From Hypholoma sublateritium FD-334 SS-4 (lineage: Eukaryota > Basidiomycota > Agaricomycetes > Agaricales > Strophariaceae): DNA of 64,000 bases. The DNA lies in assembly GCA_000827495.1 (NCBI GenBank), contig KN817549.1:285005-349004 (forward strand). Direction: 5' to 3'. The translations under genes and the position numbers were made by a program. Below, piece by piece: positions 25,537 to 37,460 of the stretch. The notes beneath the pieces are model-generated. The model ran no database searches and was not told the origin of the DNA. It was given only the letters and a program-made list of their open reading frames with translations. The number at the start of each line of letters is the position of its first letter. The first letter of the stretch is position 1.

Positions 25537-25918
25537 TGGTTGTGGTGGTTGTGGTGGAAGAAGTTAGGGCCTATTTTATGCAGACGAACGAGTAGAATTA
25601 CCGAGCTTACACAAGATTGCGTATGCTTATCTCATCGGGAATGACGACACGACCGCTTAGATATAGACTTGTCATTTCTACCTTGAAAAAATATATAAAA
25701 TCTTCACCACACTTTTAACGAATCCGTCAGCATGTCCCGACTATGCCGACGATGAATTATGAGATATTTCCTCTCATAACCGCGAAGATTGCCCCGCTGC
25801 TATTTCTTAGACACCCCAAAGAATCTCCTTGATCTCCGGGCTGTATTGTTGGGGTTTTGAGGTCTCGTGATGCAACGTGCTATCTTGGCCTTTTTCGGTC
25901 AAATCACTTAGTAAACAC
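25537..25918. other. intergenic region with transaldolase promoter
   Basis: Upstream of the transaldolase start on the minus strand. A TATA-like stretch (ttttatatatttttt on the minus strand, at about 25688-25703) lies some 155 bases before the start codon. Nothing else is supported. Confidence 0.4.
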
Positions 25919-28059
25919 TTACCGCTGCAAGGAACGTTTGTAAGAAGTTGAAAGTGCTTTGAGTGATGCAAATCGCCTGCTAGGGGAAAACTTGCCTGTA
26001 ACGGAGAATCGAAACACTAATTGTCCATTCTTGAGAAAACCAAAGGTCGGTAAATAAAATGCAAACTTATCCGAGAGCACCAAACTACCCGACAAGCTCA
26101 CGCCCATGGGATATGCACAAGTCCGGGTGCCGGGAATCACTTGCTCGGAAGAACCTTCCTGTTCCTGGGCGATTTTTAAAAAACGATGAAGCATAGATTG
26201 AAGCTCAGTGCCAGTATAGATCATGCAATCACCCTGCGACGTTCGTTCCGTGATATTAGTATTGCGTAGTCAGCCTAAAAGCGCGCCCAAATTTTGTCAG
26301 AGGTAAACATGGTTTGAAGAGATAAAGAGAGATAAAGACAGACTGCATCAACCTCTCCCTTAAATGCTTTCAATCGAGAAAAGCATTCGCTCTCAACTTG
26401 GCTTTCAATATTTGCCTCATGTGTGGATAAAACGTTGAGTTCCTCCTGCAACACTGCTACAGGCTTCCAAATGCCACCGGATTCCGAGTATGACCATTCC
26501 ACATAGTCCGTGAGATAGCAATGTCGCAGAGCAGGGAAATGTAAGACTAGGCGCGACAAAAGGTTTCGTTGGAGCGCTAGATCAACATTACTGGAGATTG
26601 CAGTTATTTTGAGGGATTTCGGGTTAGGGTGCTTCGGCCATGCATTGATGAATTTATCGACTCCCTGCGACAATCATCTTAGCACTGACCTGAAAGCTAG
26701 GCGAATGGGAGTATATGTAATTACCGATTCCGAAAAAAGGTCCAGACGTACTTGCAAAATCTCTAAATCTGGAAGATGTTCCCAGAGCGGGAGTTGTGCA
26801 TAGACATCGCCGTGTAATGAAATATGAGAAATAGGACAGATGGTTTTTCGAAGTCCATCTATGCTCCACGCTCCACGGCCTAAGAGTGAGGCAGATTGCA
26901 CAGGCCGGCCAGGAGAAATGCAATTGACGAAGAGTTCTGTGCCTTCAACAATTTGGAGTTGCGGAAATAAATGTTTATTTTCTTGAAATGCAGGAAGGTG
27001 TGCGATATCGAACGTGCCAAATCGCAGCGCCTTCAGAGCCGGAGTTCTCGAGAAAAAAGCCTCGATTTCGGTTGTTTCTTTCGCTTCCAGAAAACGACAA
27101 TCGAGTGATTCGAGGGGTAGGAGACCATGATTTGTCGATGACTGCGGAGGAAAATGCAACCGTTCGACCTTGAGGAGCTGAACAGTATCAAGGTTGATGA
27201 AATGTATAAAGTCGTCAGGAGTCCCCAGGTCGAATGATACAGACTTCAGCTTGAGCAAAGACAGCTTCTTCCGGTGTTTCGTTCCCACATCCTCAGCATA
27301 AAAGCAATTAGCTACCTGGAGTCTCGAAAGTTTCGGCAATACCGTTATTGCCTTCAATAGACCTTTCGTGATCTCCGTTCTCGTTAATCTGAGCTCCTCT
27401 ATGTTGGGCATGTGTATCAGAGTTTCGGCGTACATTGACATGAATTCTTTGCGCGTCCAGGAATTCTTGCCTACAGTCTCCCAGGACAGAAATTCACATT
27501 TCGTGACATATTGCGCCATGAGTTGGGCAGCCTGATCACCCGCTAGCAATTTGCGACAGAAACTGGACGCCCCGGACTGGCCAGCTGGACACAGACCGTC
27601 GAAGCATATGCTTTGAAAGAGCCAAGGAGCAGTCACCGCGCAGAAGAACCGGCATACGGCGGAGAGACTGCGCAGGTCGCGCCTCACAAGAGGATCGTTG
27701 GTGAGTCCTCCCAAAGCATGGCATTTGATGTAGTCGACAATGTGCATGTATATCTCGTTTGCTATGTGCGACAACGCCTTGCCGTCTGGGCTCCTACGCT
27801 CTGGGTCTATATCAATTCAAACATGAACATGTGAGTAAGTAGGAAGTCAGCGTCCGCAGTCAAAACAACGTACAGGACCATTGCATTGATCTGGCCATGG
27901 TGATGATGCCACTTCGAAAGCCGCTGCTAGAGTTGATTGTACTAGCCGATGCGTAGAGCTATGTTTCTGAATGAATGTGGACGAGTCGGAAACAGTAGTG
28001 ATAGTGTCAGAAGTCCCCGACATGAACGTTTGAGCGTGAATGTCAACTTGAGAAGTCAA
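25919..28059 (-). CDS. F-box protein with leucine-rich C-terminal region (basidiomycete type)
   Basis: A four-exon model (28059-27879, 27806-26725, 26664-26344, 26233-25919) keeps frame and gives 632 residues. The N-terminal F-box-like segment reads HIANEIYMHIVDYI, then LRSLSAVCRFFC and TAPWLFQSICF. Leu-rich stretches follow (IEELRLTRTEITKGLLKAI, LPKLSRLQVANCF, LPLESLDCRFLE, LPDLEILQVRL), as in many fungal F-box proteins with irregular LRRs. Such proteins link substrates to SCF ubiquitin ligases. The core exon 27806-26725 is secure. The first exon uses a weak donor (gtcctg), and without the last splice the protein would end at 26275. Confidence 0.62.
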
Positions 28060-28807
28060 CTTGAACCAAAACTGTCCCCGGAATGTTGCGGTGTCATTGA
28101 TGTATTTTCAATGTCCGCCCTTCCGGCAGCTATCTTCCGGGACGTGCCTCGAGCGCTAAATCGGCGCTTAACGTGAGGATGTGCTATCCCCCTGTTCTCA
28201 AGACTAGGAACGGAGCTACGAAGTCATCGACAGGTAAAACACTCTACTGGAGACTATATTTGAAGTATAATGTGCGGCGACAATTCAATCAAAATGCTCA
28301 ATTTAGAGTGCCTCACGTTAGGTACTGGACGTTATTAAGTTCTTCAGGCTTAGGCAAGTTGAATCTTGATCATCACCTGGCCCTGAAATAGGTGACGCCT
28401 CAAGGAGAGAATAAGAATCTCCGATATCTTATCTGTAGCCCAAATGTGTACTGCTTTGACGGAGATCAGCTATCCAATTAGTTCAAGACTACTAGGAGAA
28501 AGCCGTGAAGCGTGCTCTCCATGAGGCGTCCACGAGTCATGACCCGGTAGGACAACGTGAGTAACCAGAAACGTTGCATATTGTATAATTGTCTTCCTCT
28601 TACCTTACACTAAAGGCTCGCTGGGTAAACCACGACGTCCAGCAGATTGCCATCTTATCCGAGTCGTTGATATTACTGTAATATCATTGAAGGCAGCTCT
28701 TTAATAGTTTCCTTCAGTGTCTACGCTCTGCCTGACGATATATCTTCTAGTAGATTCCCCCAACATCAGGCAATTTGATTAACGGAACTCCCACATAAAC
28801 TTCAAGA
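28060..28807. other. intergenic region
   Basis: AT-rich spacer between the F-box gene and the candidate micro-gene. No supported feature. Confidence 0.4.
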
Positions 28808-29209
28808 ATGAAACCTACCAACGAGGAAAACGAGGAGCTTCCCAAGTCAGTTCCATACATCACAACTATAGACGACAACTATAGACGACATGTATTAATT
28901 TCTGGATCTTAAGACCGCCGAGTAATGTATCTGACCAGCTATGTGACGACAACGCCGACGATGACGAATCTGAACAACTTGAGTACGTATATTCATCACG
29001 TCTTTTCGCTTTCTTCGTTTGTAACTCAGTCTGTCGTACAGCGAGTATGATGACGAGAGCCCCGACAAGTAGAGTTTCTATTTGCAGTCACTCTATTAAT
29101 CTCACGCGTACACGTATGTAGCTACAGCGGGGCACGCGGCAGGAATATTCGACCCACGGCGGCAGTTGGAGGGCTTGCAGGGGGGACAGGGTCCAGCACC
29201 AAGAAGTGA
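28808..29209 (+). CDS. candidate four-exon small acidic/Gly-rich protein
   Basis: Exons 28808-28845, 28923-28982, 29042-29068 and 29128-29209 are separated by three GT..AG introns of 77, 59 and 59 bases. All are in phase 2 and joining them leaves one open frame of 68 residues. The first 40 residues are strongly acidic (NEENEELPNN, then CDDNADDDESEQLDEYDDE). The rest is Arg/Gly-rich (NGARGRNIRP, AVGGLAGGTGSSTKK). There is no signal peptide or membrane segment. I know of no family match. Intron 1 contains a direct repeat of actatagacgac. The consistency of splice sites and composition argues for a real gene, but chance cannot be excluded at this length. Confidence 0.42.
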
Positions 29210-30571
29210 TTGATCATTGACCATCCCCGCAATCTAATCCCCATCATTTGGTTCGGGCATCTCTCGTTCTAATAATTCTATGCTTTCAATCAAAGATGAC
29301 ACCCTGCACCGCCGATAATGACGTTTGTGAGCTTGCTGAGCCTTAAGATCTGCACATTATTCGGGGTCGCTGGTTAATTTACAAATGCCGCACTGTGCCG
29401 CAGCGTATGCGACGCTATGCGACGTCTTTCCAATTGTCTTTCTACCTATTTTATCCTGTTGCCGATGCAGCTAAGGATAGGCGCCGGTTATGCATTATTT
29501 CGGCTAGAAAGCTGCCCGTGGATGCGGCTTTACTGCCCGGGTGATGGTTCATAGAGACCTTCTAATCCCCGGTGCAGCTCACCTAGGGTCGGTGGGTGGA
29601 CTGATTCTAGTGTCAGGCGCAAGAAAATCAAGAGACTTTTTATGTAGGTCAGTCAGGATCAAAAGATACTGATCCTAGCCTCAGGCATTAGGACTACTCC
29701 TTGTCAGTGTATAAGTGTGCCTCCCTCCTCACATTTGATTATTCATGGCCGATCTTTCCAGCCTCATTACAGATGTGGCAAATAGCCTCGCACTGTATCT
29801 CCACAGAATTATAACCACCGCTAGCATATGATACGCACACCTTCTGTTAAAAGTACACGGACGAAATCATGATCAGGAAGCACCCGCTCGCCACTTTCTC
29901 CAACGCGGAGAAGTCTGCTCTATCATGCCACCTCGCGACACTGCGCTTTGCGTGTCATCCGCTCTATAGATGGGCCGGACCTTCCATCTTACGGCGGACA
30001 TATATTCGAGGCCGGCCAATTTGTTGCCTCGAGGATTAGCCGGATATTATTGTGCAACTTGAAACAGGAGTTGGCAAGCCTAGTATGGACACGCCCACAC
30101 GCCAGAAAGATCGCATGAACGCCGACGGCTGAGCAGAGATATTGCGAACGGGTCGGCATATCATTTGCGTACATACACTCTCGTACATACATACATAAGT
30201 CTAGTTCGGCTAATTTACAAGGTGCAGCGGGATGATTGGTTAAGTTACAGTGATAATAGAGCGCAGTCGGTTGTACAATGTGAAGTCGTACAAAAGTCGT
30301 AAGTCGTGGCGCAAATAAAATGGTGTTGTGGTCAGCACTGTGACGTCGTTTTAGTCAGGTAGGATAAAACGGTCGTGCGAGTTGATTGAGATCTTGCGCG
30401 AAAAAATCGCAGGCAGCAGGCGTGGCCGTGAATTTGGTGAGAATTGGACGAATGGACTAGGTGCAACTTCGCTGAAGCTTTTGATCACCATTTGGAGTTC
30501 CTATCAGCTGTTGGCTTGATGTCATCTCAACGGGGTGATCTATAATTTAGGAAACCGTTGGCGCTGCTCAC
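29210..30571. other. gene-poor region
   Basis: No supported gene, RNA or repeat. An open frame without ATG at about 29880-30118 on the plus strand runs for some 80 codons, but it shows no motif and I do not call it. Confidence 0.4.
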
Positions 30572-30948
30572 CTGAAAGCCTTGGCTTGCGAAACTTATGT
30601 CTGATGAGACAGGGAGGTCGGGCGACGTCGAGACGAATAGCTTCAGAGATCCAGACGGATCGCCACTTTCTCGACAATGGGAAAACAGCCGCCTGTCGTT
30701 CAGAGCCCCTCCTAGCGCGTACGAGCCTACTTCTGATGGATAAATGGAGAATCGTGCATGGATTCGCTCAGGAATAGATAGCTGGTGGTCACAAGATATT
30801 CATAGTTGTTTCATGATTGTGCAGGCAAGATGCGCACCTTCAGCAGAATGTGGCGGCGAATCCAGGTGCCATCTGGTGCACCAGAGACGTCGACGACCCG
30901 ATACTGCTCGCCGTCAGTGCTGACAACCAAGCGGACGACGGTAAGTGG
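30572..30948 (-). pseudogene. remnant of a MAPKKK (Ste11/Bck1-type) N-terminal domain
   Basis: Two phase-0 exons on the minus strand (30948-30838 and 30766-30572) joined over a 71-base GT..AG intron give 102 uninterrupted codons. The translation contains VSTDGEQYRVVDVSGAPDG followed by WIRRHILLK, then ARFSIYPSEVGSYALGGALN and DPSGSLKLFVST. This pattern (value/threonine strand, VDVSG, IR.RI, then a YP.EVG.YA.G.AL and G.LK.FV block) resembles the conserved N-terminal domain of basidiomycete Bck1/Ste11-like MAPKKKs. No kinase domain, start codon or convincing further exon is found nearby, so I read it as a gene fragment. The assignment rests on motif memory only. Confidence 0.45.
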
Positions 30949-33353
30949 CTGCTGAGGCCTACATACGACAGGTGGATAGTACCCTGGTCAGACAAGCGAA
31001 GCAAACAAAAACATTCGACGAGCTCACATTGTGCAGATGTGTGAGGGGGATTAGGAGTCGTAAAATTTCATTAAAAGGGATCGATCTTTGGGTGACTTTA
31101 TGTACCTCAACCGTTGACCGTAAAGTAAACCCGGTCAGCAATTTGTGATGATCATGCATTCATGAGCAGTTTTCTTCCCATCAATCGCCACACAAATCGG
31201 TGCATAGGCCCATTGATTTAGCTTTGGGTCTTGTAAATGTCAACTAGATCGTGAATCACTGAATTAGATAGGGAGGATTAAGTCTAAAGATATCAAATAT
31301 CTCACCTGCTAAGAACCCTGAATGTCTTGAAAGTTTGATGGTCCTGATTATTGATACTCATGATCCATTCGCCTGAACCTCGAGGCTTCAATAGCGTGGC
31401 TGACATCGGAGCATATGTAGTGAGAGTTGACGCTCTAGTTTGTTACCGCTGCGGAAATGAGTGTCGTTTGAGCTGTTGGCGATGTCGTTTCGGGCTTGTT
31501 TTCTAAAGATCCTTGGAGCTCGGGTTCGGATGGACAACGTGCCATAGCATGTAGTAGATAGAGCATGCAAGTTTTCTTAAAACCTCTGGCCCAGTGGATC
31601 ATGTAAAATCTTGAATGGGGGCGAATAGAATAGGATGATTAATGGCAAGGATTTCAAACTTCCAGCTTGAAGTGGCAAGTGGCAAGCGGTGCCAGTGATC
31701 AACTCGCGAAGGGTTGTCGGCTATTCGGAAATCCCCTAATGAGGTAAGAGTCTCTTGCAGCCCAGATATCTTAATTCATGAATGCAACTGGCAGCCGTTC
31801 GACGTTCAACGTTCAACACCCAGCATCTTTAAAACCACAGTAAATTTCTGCGTTTCCTGTCGATGTCTTGAAGGCATCAAATGAAAGGAAATTGAAAGAG
31901 CTATAATTGCCGTTCTTCTAGTTTACAACAGTCAAGACGCCTATTGAAGGCATACAAAAGGTATAATCATAATATTCTATCATTAAAAATGAACTTACGG
32001 ATAGAATGTTGCGGATGTATTGAAAACGGCAAATAAAATCCATCCATGTAGCTCATGGTTTATTCTTGTAAGTACATATCTATGACTGATTCCCAAAATA
32101 ATCTCGCCATCACATCAAGTCCTATCTTTGGTCCAGGATGTACCCGAATGCATATCTAATCGCCAATTTATTGGAGTAGATACTGAGTACAGCACATTGC
32201 AATACACAATTACTTTGACTGTTGGCTGACTATCAAATGGGATATATATTTACCACGTCCTCCCGTCTACGAGTAGGTTAATCCCACGTATAAGTACTTG
32301 ATGCACATTGCGGAGAGTTCTACGCTGCGGGCCGTCATATCTGCTGTAGATAAATTAATTGGACGAAAATGATCGGAATATTAGCATAACTACAACTCAG
32401 ACTTGAAGGGCACAGCCTTGGAGAACCCTTCCCACAGAATCATCAAAGACGATACCTCTTCAGAGAGATCCGAGGTCCTTCGTTCAGTCGGACCGATGGG
32501 CGCAGAAGCGTTTTTTGGCGGGTGATTCACCCGTATGTCGGGTAAATCTGTATGGAAGCCGTACTCTGGCTCCGTCCCAGAGTCCCAGTCTCCAGACTTC
32601 CGCCACCGATATTTCCAGTGGACGTCCTTGGGACGTACTTACTGCTGCGTTCCATGAACAATCCGCAATGCGGAATTCCGACTGGCTATATGATCATCCT
32701 CCTTCATTTATCTACGCTTCGGTCGACAAGTTAATTCCACCTACATCCGAGCATGGGTGAAGTCGCTGGCTGCCATACACAAGCGTCAAACTCCTCTTTG
32801 CATTCGCGAGCACGACAGCTCGGTCGGCTTCGTGCAAACAATCATTCCATCGCCTATTGTAGCCGCGGGTGGCATTGGCGCACGCATTCGTCCACAGGTC
32901 TCTATTGCTGCAGTAAATGGAGCATAAGATTCTCAACAAAGGGAAGCTTAAGGCGTTTCCTGAACCGTTTGAAGTCTTTCAAAATTAATCACTACCGTCT
33001 CTCGCGCCTGCTGACTTGGCCTGATTCACTGCTCATTCATTTAGGCATCGGTGACAGCTCCATTTCGACCAAGAGGGTGCCGCGCTCTATTGGCATGTAT
33101 CGCGCCTTATCACACTCTGCGCCGACGCAAGGTCTCGGCAGTCCGTACTTGGAGCTGCCTCACGAGGCTCCCCGGGGTGTGCTTTATGGTGACACCGCTG
33201 GCGTCTTCTTATTTATCTCAATATGATGACGAATTCTCCACGTGAAGGGCGCAAGAGTCACGTTTCCACGTACTATTTCATCCCCAGGATTTCGGAAACT
33301 GCTTGCCTATCTCTCTCCTCTGCTTTTACCTGAAACAGCCGCAGTATTACACT
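30949..33353. other. gene-poor region, 2.4 kb
   Basis: Mostly featureless, AT-rich sequence. At about 32515-32930 several short open frames look protein-like (for example GRPWDVLTAAFHEQ at about 32620 and PIVAAGGIGARIRPQVSIA near 32855-32920) but sit in different frames with stops between them. They may be remains of a gene that I cannot identify. Confidence 0.4.
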
Positions 33354-34175
33354 ATGTCTCTCTCTGTAGGCGATACTATTCCTGAAGGCACCTTCAAATA
33401 CGTGCCATACACTCCTGAGCTCGAGGATGGCGTAAGTGCGATCGTATCTAATCAGTAATCGCTCGGCTGATCACTGGGTATTCCAGCTTGCATGCGGAGT
33501 CCGTACGTACCTTCGGAATGATGGATCGTGAAACACTTTCGAATCTCGACAATATGTAGCTACGACACTCTCCACCAATGACTGGAAGGGGAAGAAGGTC
33601 GTCCTCTTCGCTGTCCCCGGAGCCTTCACCGTGAGTGCTTGCGCCGCGCTCACACGAGAAGGCCGCTTGATTGATCTTCGTTGTTATTCTTGTGCGATGC
33701 GTAGCCCACCTGTCATGTGAACCATCTCCCTCCTTACATCAAGAAGTACGACGAATTCAAGGCCAAGGGTGTCGATGTCATCATTGTCATCGCTGCCAAC
33801 GACCCCTTCGTCCTGAGCGGCTGGGCGCGCGTCGAAGGCCTCAAAGACAAGGCAAACTTATTACCATAAATATACATCCAGAAATACCACTGACCCTGAT
33901 TTCCTATTCTAGATTATCGCCGCCTCCGACACTGATGTTGCTTGGTCCAAGAAGATAGGCCACGTCTTCGATCTCTCTGCCCATGGCCTGGGTATCCGCA
34001 CTGGACGTTATGCTCTCATCATCGACGACCTCGTTGTTAAATATATTGGGGTGAGAAATGATTTTTGCCTCACTGAGTTAAGTACTGGACAACATCTGAT
34101 GAAATTTCAATACAGTCTGAGCCTGGTCCTGGTGTCAGCGTTTCTGGCGCTGATGCTGTCCTCGCGGCACTCTAG
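33354..34175 (+). CDS. peroxiredoxin, Prx5/AHP1/PMP20 type
   Basis: Six exons (33354-33431, 33487-33502, 33560-33630, 33705-33851, 33913-34050, 34116-34175) encode 169 residues, the usual size. The active site is VPGAFTPTCHVNHLP with the peroxidatic Cys at about residue 58, and a second Cys lies in LACGV at about 29. Later blocks VDVIIVIAANDPFVLSGWA and LGIRTGRYALIIDD are typical of fungal AHP1/Asp f 3-like enzymes. It should reduce alkyl hydroperoxides in the cytosol or peroxisome. The protein ends AVLAAL, not in a clear SKL-type signal. The fourth intron (33852-33912) starts with GC instead of GT. Confidence 0.94.
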
Positions 34176-34387
34176 ATGGCCAGCTGTAGGGCGAGCAAAC
34201 CGCGTCTCATCTGCTAAGCCTTAGTCCAAGCTCGACGACAACCTGTACATTACACTAGAAAATCACAAAACATAGATGAAGTAACTTTTCCTGGTTATCG
34301 CCTCGGGTACAGTGCTATACAGTGAACGATGAGTGAACTGGAGGGATCATATGCATAAATATAATAGCAAAACTGACATCCATGTAG

Positions 34388-36989
34388 CTATGACGCCCAC
34401 GGATTGTCATGCTCGGATATATCATAAGGGGTCTGTATTCGGGCGTACACCGGGGGCGTCGTGCTCGTCGCAATGACGCCCTCCGACTCATGATTCCACC
34501 CAGAATCATGCCTGGGAGGGCGCCCATCCTCCTTACGATCTTCCTCCTCCCCAAGGGTATCCGCAACCTGTTCTCCGATATCCACGCGCAGCCCGTGGTC
34601 GGCACCATCTACCTCCACCTCACTGTCGCCCCCCTCGCTCCCGAATCCGCGACGGTACACCCGGCGTAGCCCCGAGCCGCGCGCGGCGGGCTCGCCCTTG
34701 CGCCGCTCGCGCGTTTGCTCTTCCTCAGCCGCATGCGGATCCTCAACGATGAGGTCCACTGCGTCAGGAGGGAGTACCAACGAGGCCGCCACCGCGCGCG
34801 AATTGCGCCGCGAGATGGCGGGAGAAGTGCGCAGCTCGCCGTGACGCGCCGCGGGGCTTCCCCCGCTGCTCCCGCTCCCGGACGCGGGGCTGGCGCTGCC
34901 CGGGGACGCTGACGGCGTCCCGCGTCGTATTCGCTGTTGCGTACTACGCGCCTGAGCAGCGAGCGTGTTCCCCCCGGCGCGTGCACGTGTATTCGTCCAA
35001 TCGAGTTGTACATCACCTGCCCTTGACGGCACAACGCCGCGCGCCTGCTCATGGTCGATCGTGTTACCCTCGCGCATGTCATGAATTGAAGCCGGCGACG
35101 CCCGGCCGGGGCCCGCGTGTGCGACGGGAGCGCTACTGCCAACGGCTCCGTAGCCCGACCACGCCGGGCGCACGCGCTGCTGGATTGCAGCAGTCCCCTG
35201 TGCGCCGCGCAGAGGCGAGAACCACGCACCGCGCTCGTCGCGCAGAACGCGCTCTTCTTCCACCCAGATGACTGTGCGCGCGGCCTCTGTGCTGACGTCG
35301 ATGCACGGGTAGTGGTAGTCACCGAAGAGGTACTGCCGGCTGTGCGCGAAGAGCGCGTCATCCGTGGGGTCCGGGTCGCCAAATGGGAGCGCGTAACCAT
35401 CGTCTTCCGCGCCTTCGTCCGCGTCCCAGAGCGTTCGGCGCGCAGCGACGTGCTGCATGTCCGGCGCGAGATGGACAATATCTTCCGCGTCGGCCTCAAG
35501 TAGCGGCGCGCGGACCTCGTCGTTGCGTGCATCGCGCCCGGTAAATTTCTTGATCGCCGTCTTCATCACTCGCTCCGCGCGTCCCGGCGGTCGTGTCTCA
35601 TCCGTAGTCTTAGGCAGCCAGTACTTGCGCTGTCCGCCCTTGCTATAACGGAGGCCGGCACGGATACGGCGATCACGCCCGGCGCCCTGGTGCATAAATC
35701 CCTCGGCGGGCTCGAACTCGCGGTAATCCATCCCTTCGCCACGTAGCGTGGCCTTGGAGTCCTCGATGACGTCCAAGGGGCCAAATGCATCCCGGAACGC
35801 ATAGTACATTGGCATGCGCGCGACGAACGTGTGTGTGGGGTCAATGAAGTCGGTGTAAGCGAAGGCGTACATATGTGCAAACGCGAAGAACGGCATCTCC
35901 ATGCAGATGAGCAGATCGTTCAGGCCGACCGAGACGTTCTCTGGGTCGGTGTAGGGTCCGAGCCTAGTGATGACCTTTGCCGCGACCAATGTGGAGATGC
36001 CGACGGATTGCCAGAAGGAGAAGAATAGGATTCCTTTGACACAGAGGAATTTTGGAACAGGACTGGAAAACGTCGTTAGGGTTGCAAAACGTGAATCGAA
36101 GGCAAGAAACCTCACCGGAATGGTTTTAAGTCGTCGTTGACGCACATCCAAAACACAGCTAGACAGTACAAGCTGAGGCATATGCTGAAGTTGTAGATAA
36201 TGCTAATGTAGAGATATCCTGAGTTCGCGCGGAAATCACCTTCGTTGTATTTACCGAGCACCTTGAGGATAAGTGTTGCTGCTGCCAAGGCGGGCTTAAC
36301 TTGTACATATTCTACAATACATGAGCAACGAATATTATCAACTGTCTATGATAACCGGGTACTCACGAAGGATACCGCGTTTGAGGAAGAGAAATGTATG
36401 AGGATCGCTGACGTCAATTTCTGATTTGAAGATATTGACCGGGAATACGGGGTCTTTGGGGGGCCGTCCGTGGAGTAGTATGAGTAGAGAGCGCTCGCCG
36501 CCGAGATATGATACAAGAAGAACGAAAAAGCAGTAGATAACAAAGGCCTTGTCGTACGTCATGAGTCATCAGAAGTTCCTGCGCAAGGTGCAGGCAGACT
36601 CACCTCGTAAATGTCCCTAATTGCGTCGATAAAAAATGCAGCTTCTACCGAAAAAAGAGAAATGAGAGATGCAATCGCGTAGAGCGGCACCATTAACATG
36701 ATTCGAATAACCATACTAAAAAAAAGTCTGTTAGAGCGATGAAAAATGGAATAAAAGGTACGCACCGTTGTAAAGCAGGCTTCCGGTAGTTCCTAAGTTG
36801 GAGGAGGATAGACATTGCAGACACGAGAACCGCTACTACTGTACACAATCCCGAAACCACCAGTAAGGGCGTAGGGAGTCGTGACCCTGCGCCAGAGCCA
36901 GCTTCACCAGTCATCATGTCAACTTCATAAAGCTGACCGAATAGTGAGGTCGCTTCCTGCTTGTTATATAGTGGGGGAAACCCAGTCAT
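34388..36989 (-). CDS. TMEM184/DUF300 (Ost-alpha family) seven-pass membrane protein
   Basis: Five exons (36989-36766, 36715-36604, 36547-36367, 36311-36116, 36062-34388) encode 795 residues. The first 330 residues hold about seven hydrophobic helices, including PTPLLVVSGLCTVVAVLVSA, AFVIYCFFVLLVSYLGGE and FLCVKGILFFSFWQSVG. Family blocks KPALAAATLILKVLGKY, NFSICLSLYCLAVFWMC and FAHMYAFAYTDF are present. This is the TMEM184/LAZ1/organic solute transporter alpha fold, linked in other eukaryotes to vacuolar or endosomal membranes. The remaining 450 residues are a charged Arg/Asp/Gly/Ser-rich cytosolic tail coded by one long GC-rich exon. Open frames antisense to it are shadows of this composition. 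Confidence 0.9.
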
Positions 36990-37460
36990 AGTTGGCTATG
37001 TAAGGGGCTAATAGATGCCAGAGTCACCAGAGCTCCAGTGCAAGTCTGCGGGTGGAGCACCGGCGAAGCGGCCAGTATGTCGTTGATGGTGGACTGCCTT
37101 GAGGGTCACTGAAGTGGTGACTGCGCCTGGTTCCCAGAAACCGGTGAGATGTGTCGCAGGAGGTTATCGATGACTAGGATTAGAGGTAAAGTAGAATTAC
37201 TGCGCCAACTGCGTAACTGACTGTTCCTAATTGAAACTCCCGCCAAACGGTTAACCGCGAAGCTGTGCAAAAGTCACGATCACGTGATTTTACTGACTCC
37301 GCTTCAACTGCAACTCCGCTCCGAGTCTCGAGGCCTTTTTACTTGGATTTTCGTACTTGTTCCCTACCAGCTTCCGATGCCTTAAATTTTTTTGCGAGAA
37401 ATACGGATATCTCTTCAGACCAGCGCTCAGCGCCATGCTATAGCCTGCCTGACTGGAAAT
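36990..37460. other. intergenic region
   Basis: Upstream region of the DUF300 gene (minus strand). No other supported feature. Confidence 0.4.

Noticed and set aside
29880..30118. An 80-codon open stretch without ATG containing DLPSYGGHIFEAGQ
   Set aside because: No start, no family resemblance and no neighbouring exon in phase.
34609..35532. Long open frames overlapping the DUF300 gene in other frames and on the plus strand
   Set aside because: They are produced by the GC-rich, Arg/Asp/Gly-coding last exon of the DUF300 protein and have low-complexity translations.
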